Made by a program: the position numbers and the translations under genes. 64,000 bases of DNA from positions 372,001 to 436,000 of the forward strand of contig NZ_JAERRA010000001.1 of NCBI RefSeq assembly GCF_016735685.1, read 5' to 3'. Within the stretch, counting starts at the first letter, position 1; each line of letters starts with the position of its first letter. The DNA is from Piscinibacter lacus. Its GTDB lineage: Bacteria; Pseudomonadota; Gammaproteobacteria; Burkholderiales; Burkholderiaceae_C. This document shows, piece after piece, positions 1 through 7,503 of this stretch. The notes below the pieces were generated by a model, which worked only from the letters and a program-made list of their open reading frames with translations, was not told the DNA's origin and did no database searches.

Positions 1-1048
1 GGCCGCTGTCGGCCGCCGGGCCGGCGAAGACGCCGCCCACCACCGTCTCGGTCAGGCCGTAGACATTGATCAGCGGCACCTTGAACTGCGCCTGCACGCC
101 GGTCCACAGCTCGGCCTCAAGCTGCGCGCCGCAGGAGATCAGCAGCTTGAAGTCGCCGCCCTGGAAGGCATCGCGCTGCTCGCCGCCCAGCCGCAGCATC
201 AGGGCCAGCATGGTCGGCACCGTCACCATGTGGGTGATGCGCAGTTGCCAGACGGTGTCGAGCAGCGCGGCCAGCCGCGTCACCTCGAAGGCCATCGGCC
301 GGTGCAGGGTGGCGCGGGCGAAGAAGGCCATCACCGGGCCCTGGATCATGCCGTCGGCATGCGAAAGCATCAGGGTGTTCAGGATGCGGCTGGCCGGCGT
401 GTAGCCATAGACCCGCTGCAGCGTGGCCAGGTGGGCGAACAGCGCGCGGTGCGAAACCGCCACCCCCTTGGGCTGGCTGGTCGTGCCGGAGGTGAAGAGG
501 ATGTAGGCCAGGCCCTCCGCCGGCAAGGCCGCGGGCGGCGCGGCGGGCGGCTGCGCGGCCAGCTCGGCCAGCAGGCCTTCGAGCTGCGGGCCGCGGCCCA
601 GCAGGCGGCCCATCAAGCGGCCCTTGGGCGGCTCCACCCACGGCACCACGGCGGCTTGCGGCGCCGGCTGGCCGGCCGACCACCATGCGGCTTGCAGCGC
701 CGGGTCCAGCACCAGCAGGGCCGGCTCGGCGGTGTCGACCAGGGCGCGGGCGCGCTCGGGGCCGGTGTCGGGGTCGAGGTGGATGGCCGTCACGCCATTG
801 CAGACCAGGGCGATGAAGAGCATCGCCACCTCGACCTCGTCGCGCATCGAATACACCAGCCGGTCCCCCGGCTTCAGGCCGCGCGCGGCCAGCCAGCCGG
901 CCACCTGGTCGATGCGCTGGCGCAGCTCGCCGAAGCTGACGCTGCGCGTCGGCGTCACCAGCCAGGCCTGGCGGGCGGTCTCGGGATCGGCCAGGGCCGC
1001 ATAGACGGCATGCACCGGCGAGGCGGAGTCGGGGGCAGTGGGGTTCAT
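1..1048 (-). CDS. AMP-forming acyl-CoA synthetase/ligase (partial, runs off left edge)
   Basis: N-terminal part (about 349 residues) of an ANL-superfamily adenylating enzyme, which activates a carboxylic acid as an acyl-AMP and usually passes it to CoA or a carrier thiol. The P-loop-like core motif YILFTSGTTSQPKGV and the later YGLTETVVGG motif are both visible. The C-terminal lid domain lies beyond the window. The ATG at 1048 overlaps the stop of the upstream ligase gene in an ATGA arrangement, so the two are probably translationally coupled. The substrate cannot be read from the sequence; two ANL enzymes in tandem suggest a lipid or secondary-metabolite context. Confidence 0.85.
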   Translation of the reverse strand, partial: MNPTAPDSASPVHAVYAALADPETARQAWLVTPTRSVSFGELRQRIDQVAGWLAARGLKPGDRLVYSMRDEVEVAMLFIALVCNGVTAIHLDPDTGPERARALVDTAEPALLVLDPALQAAWWSAGQPAPQAAVVPWVEPPKGRLMGRLLGRGPQLEGLLAELAAQPPAAPPAALPAEGLAYILFTSGTTSQPKGVAVSHRALFAHLATLQRVYGYTPASRILNTLMLSHADGMIQGPVMAFFARATLHRPMAFEVTRLAALLDTVWQLRITHMVTVPTMLALMLRLGGEQRDAFQGGDFKLLISCGAQLEAELWTGVQAQFKVPLINVYGLTETVVGGVFAGPAADSG

Positions 1049-2700
1049 GCGGTGAACATCGAAGGAAGCTGGGGCCGCAGCAACTTGCCGTGCGCGCCGC
1101 GCGGCAGGCTGGGGACGAAACGGATGCGCGAGGGCGCGCGGGCGGTGCCGAGCAGGCGGGCGACATGCGCGATCAGCGCCGCCTGCAGCGCGGTGCCTTC
1201 CGCCTCGTGGGCGGTCGCCGGGCGCAGCACCACCAGGGCCGCGATGCGCTCGATGCCCACGCCGGCGGGCAGGCCGCAGACGGCGGCTTCCAGCACGGCG
1301 GCATGGGTTTCCAGGGCCTGCTCGACCTCGGCCGGCGCGACCTTCTCGGTGCCCGCCGTCTTGATGAAATGCGCGAGACGCCCGACCAGATGCACCCGGC
1401 CCTGCGCATCGCGCCGGGCCAGGTCGCCGGTGGCCAGCCAGCCCTGGGCGTCGAAGGGCCCGGCCGGCCCCCGCCAGTAGCCCGCGCTGGGGTGGCGCTG
1501 GTGCACCTGAAGCTCGCCGACGGCCTCGACCGCGTCCTCGGGCAGGGTGGCGCCCGCGGCATCGACCAGGCGGATGCGGCAGCCCACCGGGCGGCCGAGG
1601 CTGCGGTCCTGCGGGTCCCAGCCGGCCAGGGCCTGGCTCAGGCACAGGCCCACCGTCTCGGTCAGGCCGTAGTAGTTCAGTACCGGCAGGCCTTCGGCGG
1701 CATGGAAGCGCTGCACCTCGACCGGGTCCAGATCGGCCCCGGTGCAATACAGCGCGCGCACGCCGGTCCAGGTGTCGGCCGGCAGGCGCTGGCGCCAGAG
1801 ATTGGCCTGCCGCACCAGCAGCGGCGCGGCCACCACGCGCTGGGGCCGGCGCGCGTGGATCTGCCCGAGCAGCGCGAAGACATCGGCCCGCGTGGCCGGC
1901 GGCGAAACCAGCCACGCCATGCCGGCCAGCGGCGCGGCCAGCAGGCCGTTGCGCAAGCCGCTCATGGTGTGCGGCTCGGCCAGGTTGAGCAGGCGCTCGC
2001 CGGCCTGCCAGCCGAAGCTGCGCACCGCCAGCAGCGCGCTGCGCGCCAGCGCGGCCCGGCTCAGCGCGACCAGCTTGGGCCCGCCGGTCGAGCCGGAGGT
2101 GGGCAGCAGCGCGGCCACCGCCCGGCCCGGCCAGACGGGCTCCGCGGCCGGTGCCGCGGGGGCGGTTTCATGTCTTTCGTCCGGCAGGGCGCCCAGCCGC
2201 GGCAGGCGGGCCAGCGCCTCGGGCAGCTCGGCGGGGGGCAGGGGCTCGGAACCGGCGTCGATCAGCCAGTCCGCCCCGGCGGCCTCGGCCACCGCCGCCA
2301 GCCGGGCCACCGGCCAGGCCGGGTCGCTGGCCAGCCAGACCAGGCCCAGGCGCTGCGCGGCCCAGAAGCTCAGGAAAGCCGGCAGGCCCTGCGCCGCCCG
2401 CAGCAGCAGCACCTGCCCCGGCTGCACGCCCGCGGTTTGCCACTGCCAGGCCAGGCGGGCAAGGGCGGCCTCCAGCCGATCGACCGTCCAGGCCGGCTCG
2501 CGCTCGTCCTCCAGCAGGCAGAAGCGCTGCTGGCGCCGCACCCGGCGCCACAGGCGCTGAAGCGGATCAGGCACCGGGCTGACAGGATCGGTCGGCGCGG
2601 TGGCAGCCGCGCCATGCCTGGCAAGCGGAGCTTTGGATGCAGGAATAAGCGTCAAGGAAATGATGAAGGCAAACAAAACCCCGACCGAGCGCGCAGACAC
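1045..2700 (-). CDS. AMP-forming acyl-CoA ligase with hydrophobic N-terminus
   Basis: Full-length ANL enzyme of 551 residues. It has the core motif LLPTSGSTGGPKLVALS, the LNYYGLTETVG motif, the hinge region GWLATGDLARRDAQGRVHLV, and a C-terminal RGAHGKLLRP segment carrying the expected catalytic Lys. The GTG at 2700 has a strong GGAGGG ribosome site seven bases upstream, which supports this start. It gives a hydrophobic stretch at residues 6–20 (VGVLFAFIISLTLIP) that is unusual for this cytosolic family. An internal GTG near 2574 would remove that stretch. The stop overlaps the ATG of the downstream ligase. Confidence 0.85.
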   Translation of the reverse strand: MSARSVGVLFAFIISLTLIPASKAPLARHGAAATAPTDPVSPVPDPLQRLWRRVRRQQRFCLLEDEREPAWTVDRLEAALARLAWQWQTAGVQPGQVLLLRAAQGLPAFLSFWAAQRLGLVWLASDPAWPVARLAAVAEAAGADWLIDAGSEPLPPAELPEALARLPRLGALPDERHETAPAAPAAEPVWPGRAVAALLPTSGSTGGPKLVALSRAALARSALLAVRSFGWQAGERLLNLAEPHTMSGLRNGLLAAPLAGMAWLVSPPATRADVFALLGQIHARRPQRVVAAPLLVRQANLWRQRLPADTWTGVRALYCTGADLDPVEVQRFHAAEGLPVLNYYGLTETVGLCLSQALAGWDPQDRSLGRPVGCRIRLVDAAGATLPEDAVEAVGELQVHQRHPSAGYWRGPAGPFDAQGWLATGDLARRDAQGRVHLVGRLAHFIKTAGTEKVAPAEVEQALETHAAVLEAAVCGLPAGVGIERIAALVVLRPATAHEAEGTALQAALIAHVARLLGTARAPSRIRFVPSLPRGAHGKLLRPQLPSMFTA

Positions 2701-3015
2701 GCCGACACCCTCCGCAGAAGGGGCGGCTCAGGGCGTGAAACAGGGGTGCCGGGCAGCAAGACCGCCCTCGCAGACTTGGCGTGCCTTCCTTCGGCCGGAT
2801 GGATCCGAAATGAAGGGCTGGGAGCCGCAGGCTTTGCGACGTCTGAACGAGTGCTTCTCAAAAACGCAGGAAGCGCCAATGAGTATGCCGCGAGGCACCG
2901 ACTCGGTGCCTCGCGGCATGCCCCAGGGAAACCGGGGGCAGGACGGCCGCGTCATCCAAGCTTCGGCGGCCGGGCAGCCGCCGGATCAGGCCCATCCCAT
3001 GGGCCTGAGGGTCGA
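2701..3015. other. Intergenic region upstream of the ligase pair
   Basis: About 315 bases without a convincing gene, between the DsrE-like gene and the ligase operon (both minus strand). It must hold the ligase promoter; no good -35/-10 pair stands out. Its main feature is the 17-bp inverted repeat at 2885–2919, annotated separately. Confidence 0.5.
2885..2919. repeat. Perfect 17-bp inverted repeat with one-base centre
   Basis: The left arm ATGCCGCGAGGCACCGA (2885–2901) and right arm TCGGTGCCTCGCGGCAT (2903–2919) are exact reverse complements around a single C at 2902. There is no T-tract on either side, so an intrinsic terminator is unlikely. It lies about 190 bases upstream of the GTG of the ligase operon and could be an operator, a cruciform or a REP-like unit. 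I saw no second copy in the window. Confidence 0.8.
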
Positions 3016-3429
3016 TCAGAAGGCCAGGGTCTTGACGTCCGGCTTCAGCAGGTGGGCAGCCACGTCGGCCGGCTGGGCGGGCGTGACGCCGGCCAGCAGT
3101 TCATCGGCCGCGCGGCCGGTGTTGGGCAGGTAGAGCGCGCAGACCTCGACCCGCGCGCCGTTCTTCACCAGGCCCTGCAGCATCTGCTGCGGGCTCACGC
3201 CCTTGGGCTTGAGCGGGGCCGAGGGGCTGCTGCGCAGCGCCAGGTCGGCCGCTGCATCGCAGAGCAGCACGCGCACGCCGGCCTTCTGCTGCAAGGCCTG
3301 CATGGCCAGCACCAGGCCGGCGCCCTGCGCCATGGCGCTGCCGCTGTGCAGGGAGACAAAGAGTTCTTCGGCCTGGGCCGAGGCGAGGCTGGCGGCCAGC
3401 AGGGCCGCGCCGATGAGGGAGTGCTTCAT
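3016..3429 (-). CDS. Secreted DsrE-family protein
   Basis: 137 residues with a classical signal peptide (MKHSLIGAALLAASLASAQA) and then a compact alpha/beta DsrE/DsrF-like fold: alternating strands (LFVSLHSGS, VRVLLCDAA, ARVEVCALY) and a terminal LLKPDVKTLAF. DsrE-family proteins take part in sulfur transfer; this one is predicted to be periplasmic. Cys residues follow the second strand (VLLCDAA) and the third (VEVCALY). It sits downstream of genes for a DUF2892 protein, a Crp/Fnr regulator and a rhodanese lipoprotein on the same strand, suggesting a shared role in thiol or sulfur handling. Confidence 0.75.
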   Translation of the reverse strand: MKHSLIGAALLAASLASAQAEELFVSLHSGSAMAQGAGLVLAMQALQQKAGVRVLLCDAAADLALRSSPSAPLKPKGVSPQQMLQGLVKNGARVEVCALYLPNTGRAADELLAGVTPAQPADVAAHLLKPDVKTLAF

Positions 3430-3468
3430 GAAGGTTCCGGTGAGGGGAGGGGAAAGGATGCGGGCGCC

Positions 3469-3657
3469 TCAGCGGCGCTTGCAGCTTGTCCAGCCGAAGG
3501 GCAGGTAGGCCGGGCACCAGCGGATCAGGCCGGTGGCCAGAGGCAGCACACCGAGGTAGCCCCAGGCGCCGATCACGCCGCCCGCGGCCAGGCCGATCAG
3601 CAGCAGGCCGACGAGGATGCGCAGCAGGCGGTCGATGCCGCCGACGTTGGAAGTCAT
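3469..3657 (-). CDS. DUF2892 (YgaP-like) inner-membrane protein
   Basis: Small protein of 62 residues starting MTSNVGGIDRLLRILVGLLL, with two hydrophobic segments and a C-terminal RWCPAYLPFGWTSC motif. This pattern is typical of the DUF2892 domain found fused to or beside rhodaneses such as YgaP. The ATG at 3657 has a GGAGA ribosome site just upstream; the longer reading frame from 3702 adds an unsupported N-terminus. The protein follows the Crp-like gene on the same strand and probably anchors or assists the neighbouring sulfur-transfer proteins. Confidence 0.8.
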   Translation of the reverse strand: MTSNVGGIDRLLRILVGLLLIGLAAGGVIGAWGYLGVLPLATGLIRWCPAYLPFGWTSCKRR

Positions 3658-3731
3658 GCAGGGTCTCCAAGCAAGGCCCAGTGGGGCCGGTCGCCCGAGC
3701 ATCGCCGCCGCGCCCGGCGGCGTCGGTGACC

Positions 3732-4406
3732 TCAGTCCCCCAGCCCGCCGCCGGCCAGGGCGCGCAGCGCAGCCGGGTCGAGCACGGTGATGCGCTCGCG
3801 GCCCAGGCGCAGCCAGCCTTGCTGCTCGAATCGCCGCAGCAGGCGGCTGACGATCTCGCGCACGGTGCCGATCTCGTCCGCCAGGGCCTGGTGGGTCAGG
3901 CCCAGCACCGGGCCGCGGCCGAGCAGGGCGCTGGCCAGGCGCTGGTCCAGGCGCTGGAAGGCCACCGCCTCGACGAGCTGCATCAGGTCGGCCAGGCGGC
4001 CGGCCAGGGTGCCGATCAGGGTGCTGCGGAATCCGGGATGCGCCAGCCAGCGCTCCAGCCCCGCGCGTTGCAGCATGAGCAACTCGCAGGGCTGGGTGCT
4101 GATGGCATGCGCGAACAGCGGCGCGCCGTGTTGCAGGCAGGCGGTCGAGACCACGCAGATCTCGCCGGGCAGCACGCGGTAAAGCTCCAGCGTGCGGCCC
4201 TGCGGCGAGCCCCGCGCCACGCGGATCTCACCGGCCAGCAGCAGCGGAAAGCCGCCGCAGCGCCCGCCCTCCTCGAACAGCAGGGTGCCGGCCGGCACGG
4301 CCATGCGCTGGGCCTGCTCGGCCAGCACGGCATCGCGCTCGGCCGGGTCGAGCTGGGCCAGGGCGGGATGCTGCCGCCAGACCTCGGGCAGCGGGGGGGC
4401 GGCCAT
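3732..4406 (-). CDS. Crp/Fnr-family transcriptional regulator
   Basis: 224 residues. The N-terminal cyclic-nucleotide-binding-type beta-roll spans about residues 15–120 (LFEEGGRCGGFPLLLAGEI). A dimerisation helix follows, then a C-terminal winged helix at about 165–210 with THQALADEIGTVREIVSRLL as the HTH. Four Cys residues (C50, C83, C90, C107) lie in or near the sensor domain, so a redox or ligand signal other than cAMP is possible. It lies only a few bases downstream of the rhodanese lipoprotein gene and probably controls this small cluster. No clear TTGAT-N4-ATCAA box was found. Confidence 0.88.
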   Translation of the reverse strand: MAAPPLPEVWRQHPALAQLDPAERDAVLAEQAQRMAVPAGTLLFEEGGRCGGFPLLLAGEIRVARGSPQGRTLELYRVLPGEICVVSTACLQHGAPLFAHAISTQPCELLMLQRAGLERWLAHPGFRSTLIGTLAGRLADLMQLVEAVAFQRLDQRLASALLGRGPVLGLTHQALADEIGTVREIVSRLLRRFEQQGWLRLGRERITVLDPAALRALAGGGLGD

Positions 4407-4412
4407 CTCGGC

Positions 4413-4856
4413 TCAGCGCGGCGGCGGCACCAGCGGCCAGGCCCGCTCGGCCCAGGCCGACATGCCGCCGCTGACATAGCGCACATGGCGGAAGCCGCGC
4501 GCCTCCAGCTCGGCCAACAGGGCCTTGGAGCGGTTCTGCGTGTTGCAGATCAGCAGGACGGGCGTGTTCGGGTCGCTCGGCAGCTCGGCCAAACGCTGGT
4601 CGATCTGCGACAGCGGCAGCAGCCGCGCGCCGGGCGCCACGCCGCGGGCATGCTCCTCGGGCTCGCGGATGTCGATCAGCACGGCGCGGCCGGCGTCCAG
4701 CTCGGCGCGCGCTTGCTCCAGGCTGAGCGGCGGGGTCTGCGGCTCCTTGGCGCCGCAGGCCATCAGCAGGGCGGCCAGGCCCAGGCCGAGCAGCGGGCGG
4801 GCCCAGCGGCTGCGCCGGGTGGACGGGGGGAGGACAGAAGGCAGGACGATGGGCAT
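4413..4856 (-). CDS. Rhodanese-domain lipoprotein
   Basis: 147 residues. The N-terminus has a basic stretch, a hydrophobic segment and the lipobox LMAC (Cys34), so the mature protein is lipid-anchored in the cell envelope. A single rhodanese domain follows, with active-site Cys104 in LLICNTQNRS, and the strand VLIDIREPEEHARG before it. Rhodaneses move sulfane sulfur between thiols. The ATG at 4856 is preferred over a TTG six bases upstream. Sequences GATAAT and TATAAG just upstream on this strand are possible -10 elements. It heads the rhodanese–Crp–DUF2892–DsrE cluster. Confidence 0.85.
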   Translation of the reverse strand: MPIVLPSVLPPSTRRSRWARPLLGLGLAALLMACGAKEPQTPPLSLEQARAELDAGRAVLIDIREPEEHARGVAPGARLLPLSQIDQRLAELPSDPNTPVLLICNTQNRSKALLAELEARGFRHVRYVSGGMSAWAERAWPLVPPPR

Positions 4857-5085
4857 GGCCAATTATCACCATCCGCTTATATTGAAGTGTGGCGCGGCCC
4901 CGCGACCCTGCCTGCGTCCGGGGCGACTGCCGGTGCCTGGCCAGCAGCGTGCGTCGCACGGGGGCGACGCCAGCCAGGCCATCGTCGGCCACGCGCCGGC
5001 CCGATCCGCGCATTCCTGCCGCTTCCAGCCGCGGCTTGCGGCACGGCGGCTGCCCCGGGGCGGGTCCGGGGCCTAGAGTGCAGCC
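4857..5085. other. Divergent intergenic region between rhodanese and protease genes
   Basis: About 230 bases that must hold promoters for the minus-strand rhodanese cluster and for the riboswitch-led protease transcript. Possible -10 elements for the minus strand are read at 4881–4876 (TATAAG) and 4867–4862 (GATAAT). No confident plus-strand promoter is visible in this GC-rich stretch. Confidence 0.35.
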
Positions 5086-5174
5086 TTGGCAAACCGGCGC
5101 GAAAGCCCGGGACGCAAAGCCTCCGGCCTGTCGTCCGCACCCCCCGGTGCGGGCCAAGGTAGCGGGGTTGCCGG
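5086..5174 (+). ncRNA. Cyclic-di-GMP-I (GEMM-I) riboswitch
   Basis: The conserved core of class I c-di-GMP riboswitches is present in order: GGCAAACC (5088–5095), a P2 hairpin capped by a GAAA tetraloop (5101–5104), GGGACGCAAAGCCTCCGGCC (5109–5128), the P3 hairpin, and GGTAGCGGGGTTGCC (5158–5172). P1 closes by pairing GGCAA (5088–5092) with TTGCC (5168–5172). It sits about 50 bases upstream of the protease ATG. A second hairpin (left arm 5171–5180, right arm 5190–5198, then a pyrimidine run) overlaps the end of P1 and may be the expression platform. The motif match is direct; the on or off direction is not resolved. Confidence 0.93.
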
Positions 5175-5221
5175 TCCGGGTCCGTCATGCCCGGCCGGTC
5201 TCTTCCTTCTGGAGACCTGCG

Positions 5222-6793
5222 ATGCAATCCATTCTTCGGGGCCGCTTGCGGCCCCTGTGCGGCCTCGCCGCCACCTTGCTGCTGGCGACCGCCGGCCCCG
5301 TGCGGGCCGAGACGCCGGTGCTGATTCCCGAAGAGGTCGCGCGCGGCGAACTGCCCATGCCGCCCCTGCCCGACCGCAGCGCCCGGGCGGCCGGCGGCAG
5401 CGCCCGCTACATCGTCACCCTGCGCAGCAGCGGCGCGGCCAGCACGGCCGAGGCCGAGCGTCAGGTGCGCGGTCAGTCCGGCCGCATCCGCCAGCACTTC
5501 GGCCGCGCGCTGCGCGGCTACACGGCCGAGGTGCCGGTCGCCCGGTCGGCGGCCTACATCGCCGCGCTGCGCCGCAATCCCGAGGTGCTCGCCGTCGAGC
5601 TGGACCAGCCGGTGCGCCTGCGCCAGACCATCCAGTCCGCCGCGCCCTGGGGCCTGGACCGCAGCGACCAGCGCACCCTGCCGCTCTCGGGCGCCTTCAG
5701 CTACCTGGGCAGCGGCCAGGGGGTGCGCGCCTACATCGTCGACACCGGCATCCTGGCCGGCCACCAGGACTTCGGCAGCCGCGTGCTGCCCGGCCACAGC
5801 ACGGTGGCCGATGCCCACGGCAGCAGCGACTGCAACGGCCACGGCACCCATGTGGCCGGCATCGTCGGCGGCGCCACCTGGGGCGTGGCCAAGGCGGTCA
5901 GCCTGGTGCCGGTGCGCGTGCTCGATTGCCAGGGCGCGGGCATGAGCAGCGGCGTGATCGCCGGGCTGGACTGGATCCTGGCCCACGGGGTGAAGCCGGC
6001 GGTGGTCAATCTCTCGCTGGGCGGCGGCATTTCGCCCGCCATGGATGCGGCGGTGGCCCGCCTGGTGGCCGAGGGCTATGCCGTCGTCGCGGCCGCCGGC
6101 AACAGCGGCACCGATGCCTGCGGCAGCTCGCCCGGCCGGGCGCCGCTGGCCCTGACGGTGGGCGCGAGCACCGCCACCGACGAGCGCGCCAGCTATTCCA
6201 ACTTCGGCCGCTGCGTGGACCTGTTCGCGCCCGGCAGCAGCATCCGCTCGGCCTATGGCACCGGCCCCACGGCCACCGCCACCATGAGCGGCACCTCGAT
6301 GGCCGCCCCGCATGTGGCCGGCACCCTGGCTTTGCTGCTGCAGCGCGCGCCGGCCGCCACGCCGGCCCAGCTTGCCACCGCCCTGACCGGCGCGGCGACC
6401 CCCAGCAAGCTCAAGACGGTGGGCAGCGGCTCGCCCAATCTGCTGCTCTACAGCGCGATCAGCAGCTCGCCCATCCCGCGCAGCAGCGCAGTGGACGCGC
6501 TCTCGGGCAGCACCGCCGCCTCGGGCAAGACGGCCTGGCTGGCCACGGTGAACGTCGTCGTGCGCGACCAGGACGGCAACTACCTGCCCAAGGTCAGCGT
6601 GAAAGGCAGCTTCAGCACCGGCGGCACCGGAAGCTGCGTGACGGGCAGCACCGGCGTGTGCAGCCTGAAGTCGCCCAAGATCAAGAACGCCGTGCTCGCC
6701 ACCACCTTCGGCCTGACCGGCCTGAGCGGCGGCGGCGTGGTCTACGACGCGACGCGCAACCGCAGCATCAGCCTGAGCCTGGCCCGGCCCTGA
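5222..6793 (+). CDS. Secreted S8 subtilisin-like serine protease under c-di-GMP riboswitch
   Basis: 523 residues. A signal peptide ends near residue 29 (GPVRAE). An I9-type propeptide spans about 60–135, and the peptidase domain about 150–415. Catalytic residues are Asp174 (YIVDTG), His207 (NGHGTHVAG) and Ser359 (MSGTSMAAPHVAG); Asn294 forms the oxyanion hole. A C-terminal beta-sandwich-like domain of about 85 residues (436–523) ends the protein. The ATG at 5222 has GGAG seven bases upstream; earlier in-frame starts lie inside the riboswitch. It is probably secreted and controlled by c-di-GMP, a pattern that suits biofilm matrix or adhesin processing. Confidence 0.92.
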   Translation: MQSILRGRLRPLCGLAATLLLATAGPVRAETPVLIPEEVARGELPMPPLPDRSARAAGGSARYIVTLRSSGAASTAEAERQVRGQSGRIRQHFGRALRGYTAEVPVARSAAYIAALRRNPEVLAVELDQPVRLRQTIQSAAPWGLDRSDQRTLPLSGAFSYLGSGQGVRAYIVDTGILAGHQDFGSRVLPGHSTVADAHGSSDCNGHGTHVAGIVGGATWGVAKAVSLVPVRVLDCQGAGMSSGVIAGLDWILAHGVKPAVVNLSLGGGISPAMDAAVARLVAEGYAVVAAAGNSGTDACGSSPGRAPLALTVGASTATDERASYSNFGRCVDLFAPGSSIRSAYGTGPTATATMSGTSMAAPHVAGTLALLLQRAPAATPAQLATALTGAATPSKLKTVGSGSPNLLLYSAISSSPIPRSSAVDALSGSTAASGKTAWLATVNVVVRDQDGNYLPKVSVKGSFSTGGTGSCVTGSTGVCSLKSPKIKNAVLATTFGLTGLSGGGVVYDATRNRSISLSLARP

Positions 6794-6853
6794 GTGGCAG
6801 CCCGCCGCCCGCCGCCGCGCGGCGCCTGGGTCCGGCCCGCTGGCGGGCGGCGC

Positions 6854-7453
6854 TTAGGCCCAGCCCAGCGCCCGGGCGCGGGCTGCGGCCTCGGTGCGGT
6901 TGCCGGCGTCCAGGGCCAGCAGGATGGCGGCCACATGCAGCTTGACGGTGCCCTCGCTCAGGCCGAGCTGCTGGGCGATCTGCTTGTTCGACGCGCCCTG
7001 CGCCACGGCCGCCAGCACCTCCTGCTGGCGCGGCGTCAGGTGGGGCAGGGCCAGCGAGCCGGCCGGCTCGGGCGCGGCCTCGATCTCCTCGCCCGCCAGC
7101 AGCTTCTGCAGGGCCTGCTGCATGGCGGCCGGTGCCAGCGACTTGCGCAGGAAGCCGACCGCGCCGCGCGCCCGGGCGCGGGCCGCCTCACCGGCTTGCT
7201 CGGAGCCCGAGATCACGACGATGGGCACGGCCGGATGCGCGCGGTGCAGGGCCTCGACCGGGTCGCTGTCGAAGCAGCCCGGCATGCGCAGGTCGAGCAG
7301 CAGCAGCTCGCAATCCGGGTCGGCGGACAGGCAGGCGCGGATCTCGTCGAGCGAGCCGGCCTCCTCCACCCGCGCCTCGGCCACCAGGCTGCGCACCAGG
7401 CGGGCCAGGGCATCGCGAAACAGGGCATGGTCGTCGGCGATCAGGATGCGCAT
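6854..7453 (-). CDS. LuxR/NarL-family response regulator
   Basis: 199 residues. The receiver domain (1–115) has the acidic pair Asp7/Asp8, phospho-acceptor Asp54 (LLLLDLRMPG) and a Lys in FLRKSL. The C-terminal LuxR HTH (about 137–199) contains LTPRQQEVLAAVAQGASNKQ and an EGTVKLHV recognition helix. It starts about 50 bases from the divergent hybrid histidine kinase, its likely partner. NarL-type regulators of this form activate or repress promoters after phosphorylation. No target site can be assigned, though the short divergent promoter region makes autoregulation plausible. Confidence 0.92.
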   Translation of the reverse strand: MRILIADDHALFRDALARLVRSLVAEARVEEAGSLDEIRACLSADPDCELLLLDLRMPGCFDSDPVEALHRAHPAVPIVVISGSEQAGEAARARARGAVGFLRKSLAPAAMQQALQKLLAGEEIEAAPEPAGSLALPHLTPRQQEVLAAVAQGASNKQIAQQLGLSEGTVKLHVAAILLALDAGNRTEAAARARALGWA

Positions 7454-7503
7454 GCGCCTAGCCTAGCGGCTTGACGGCGGCCGGCGCGTGCGACAGTCCC
7501 GCG

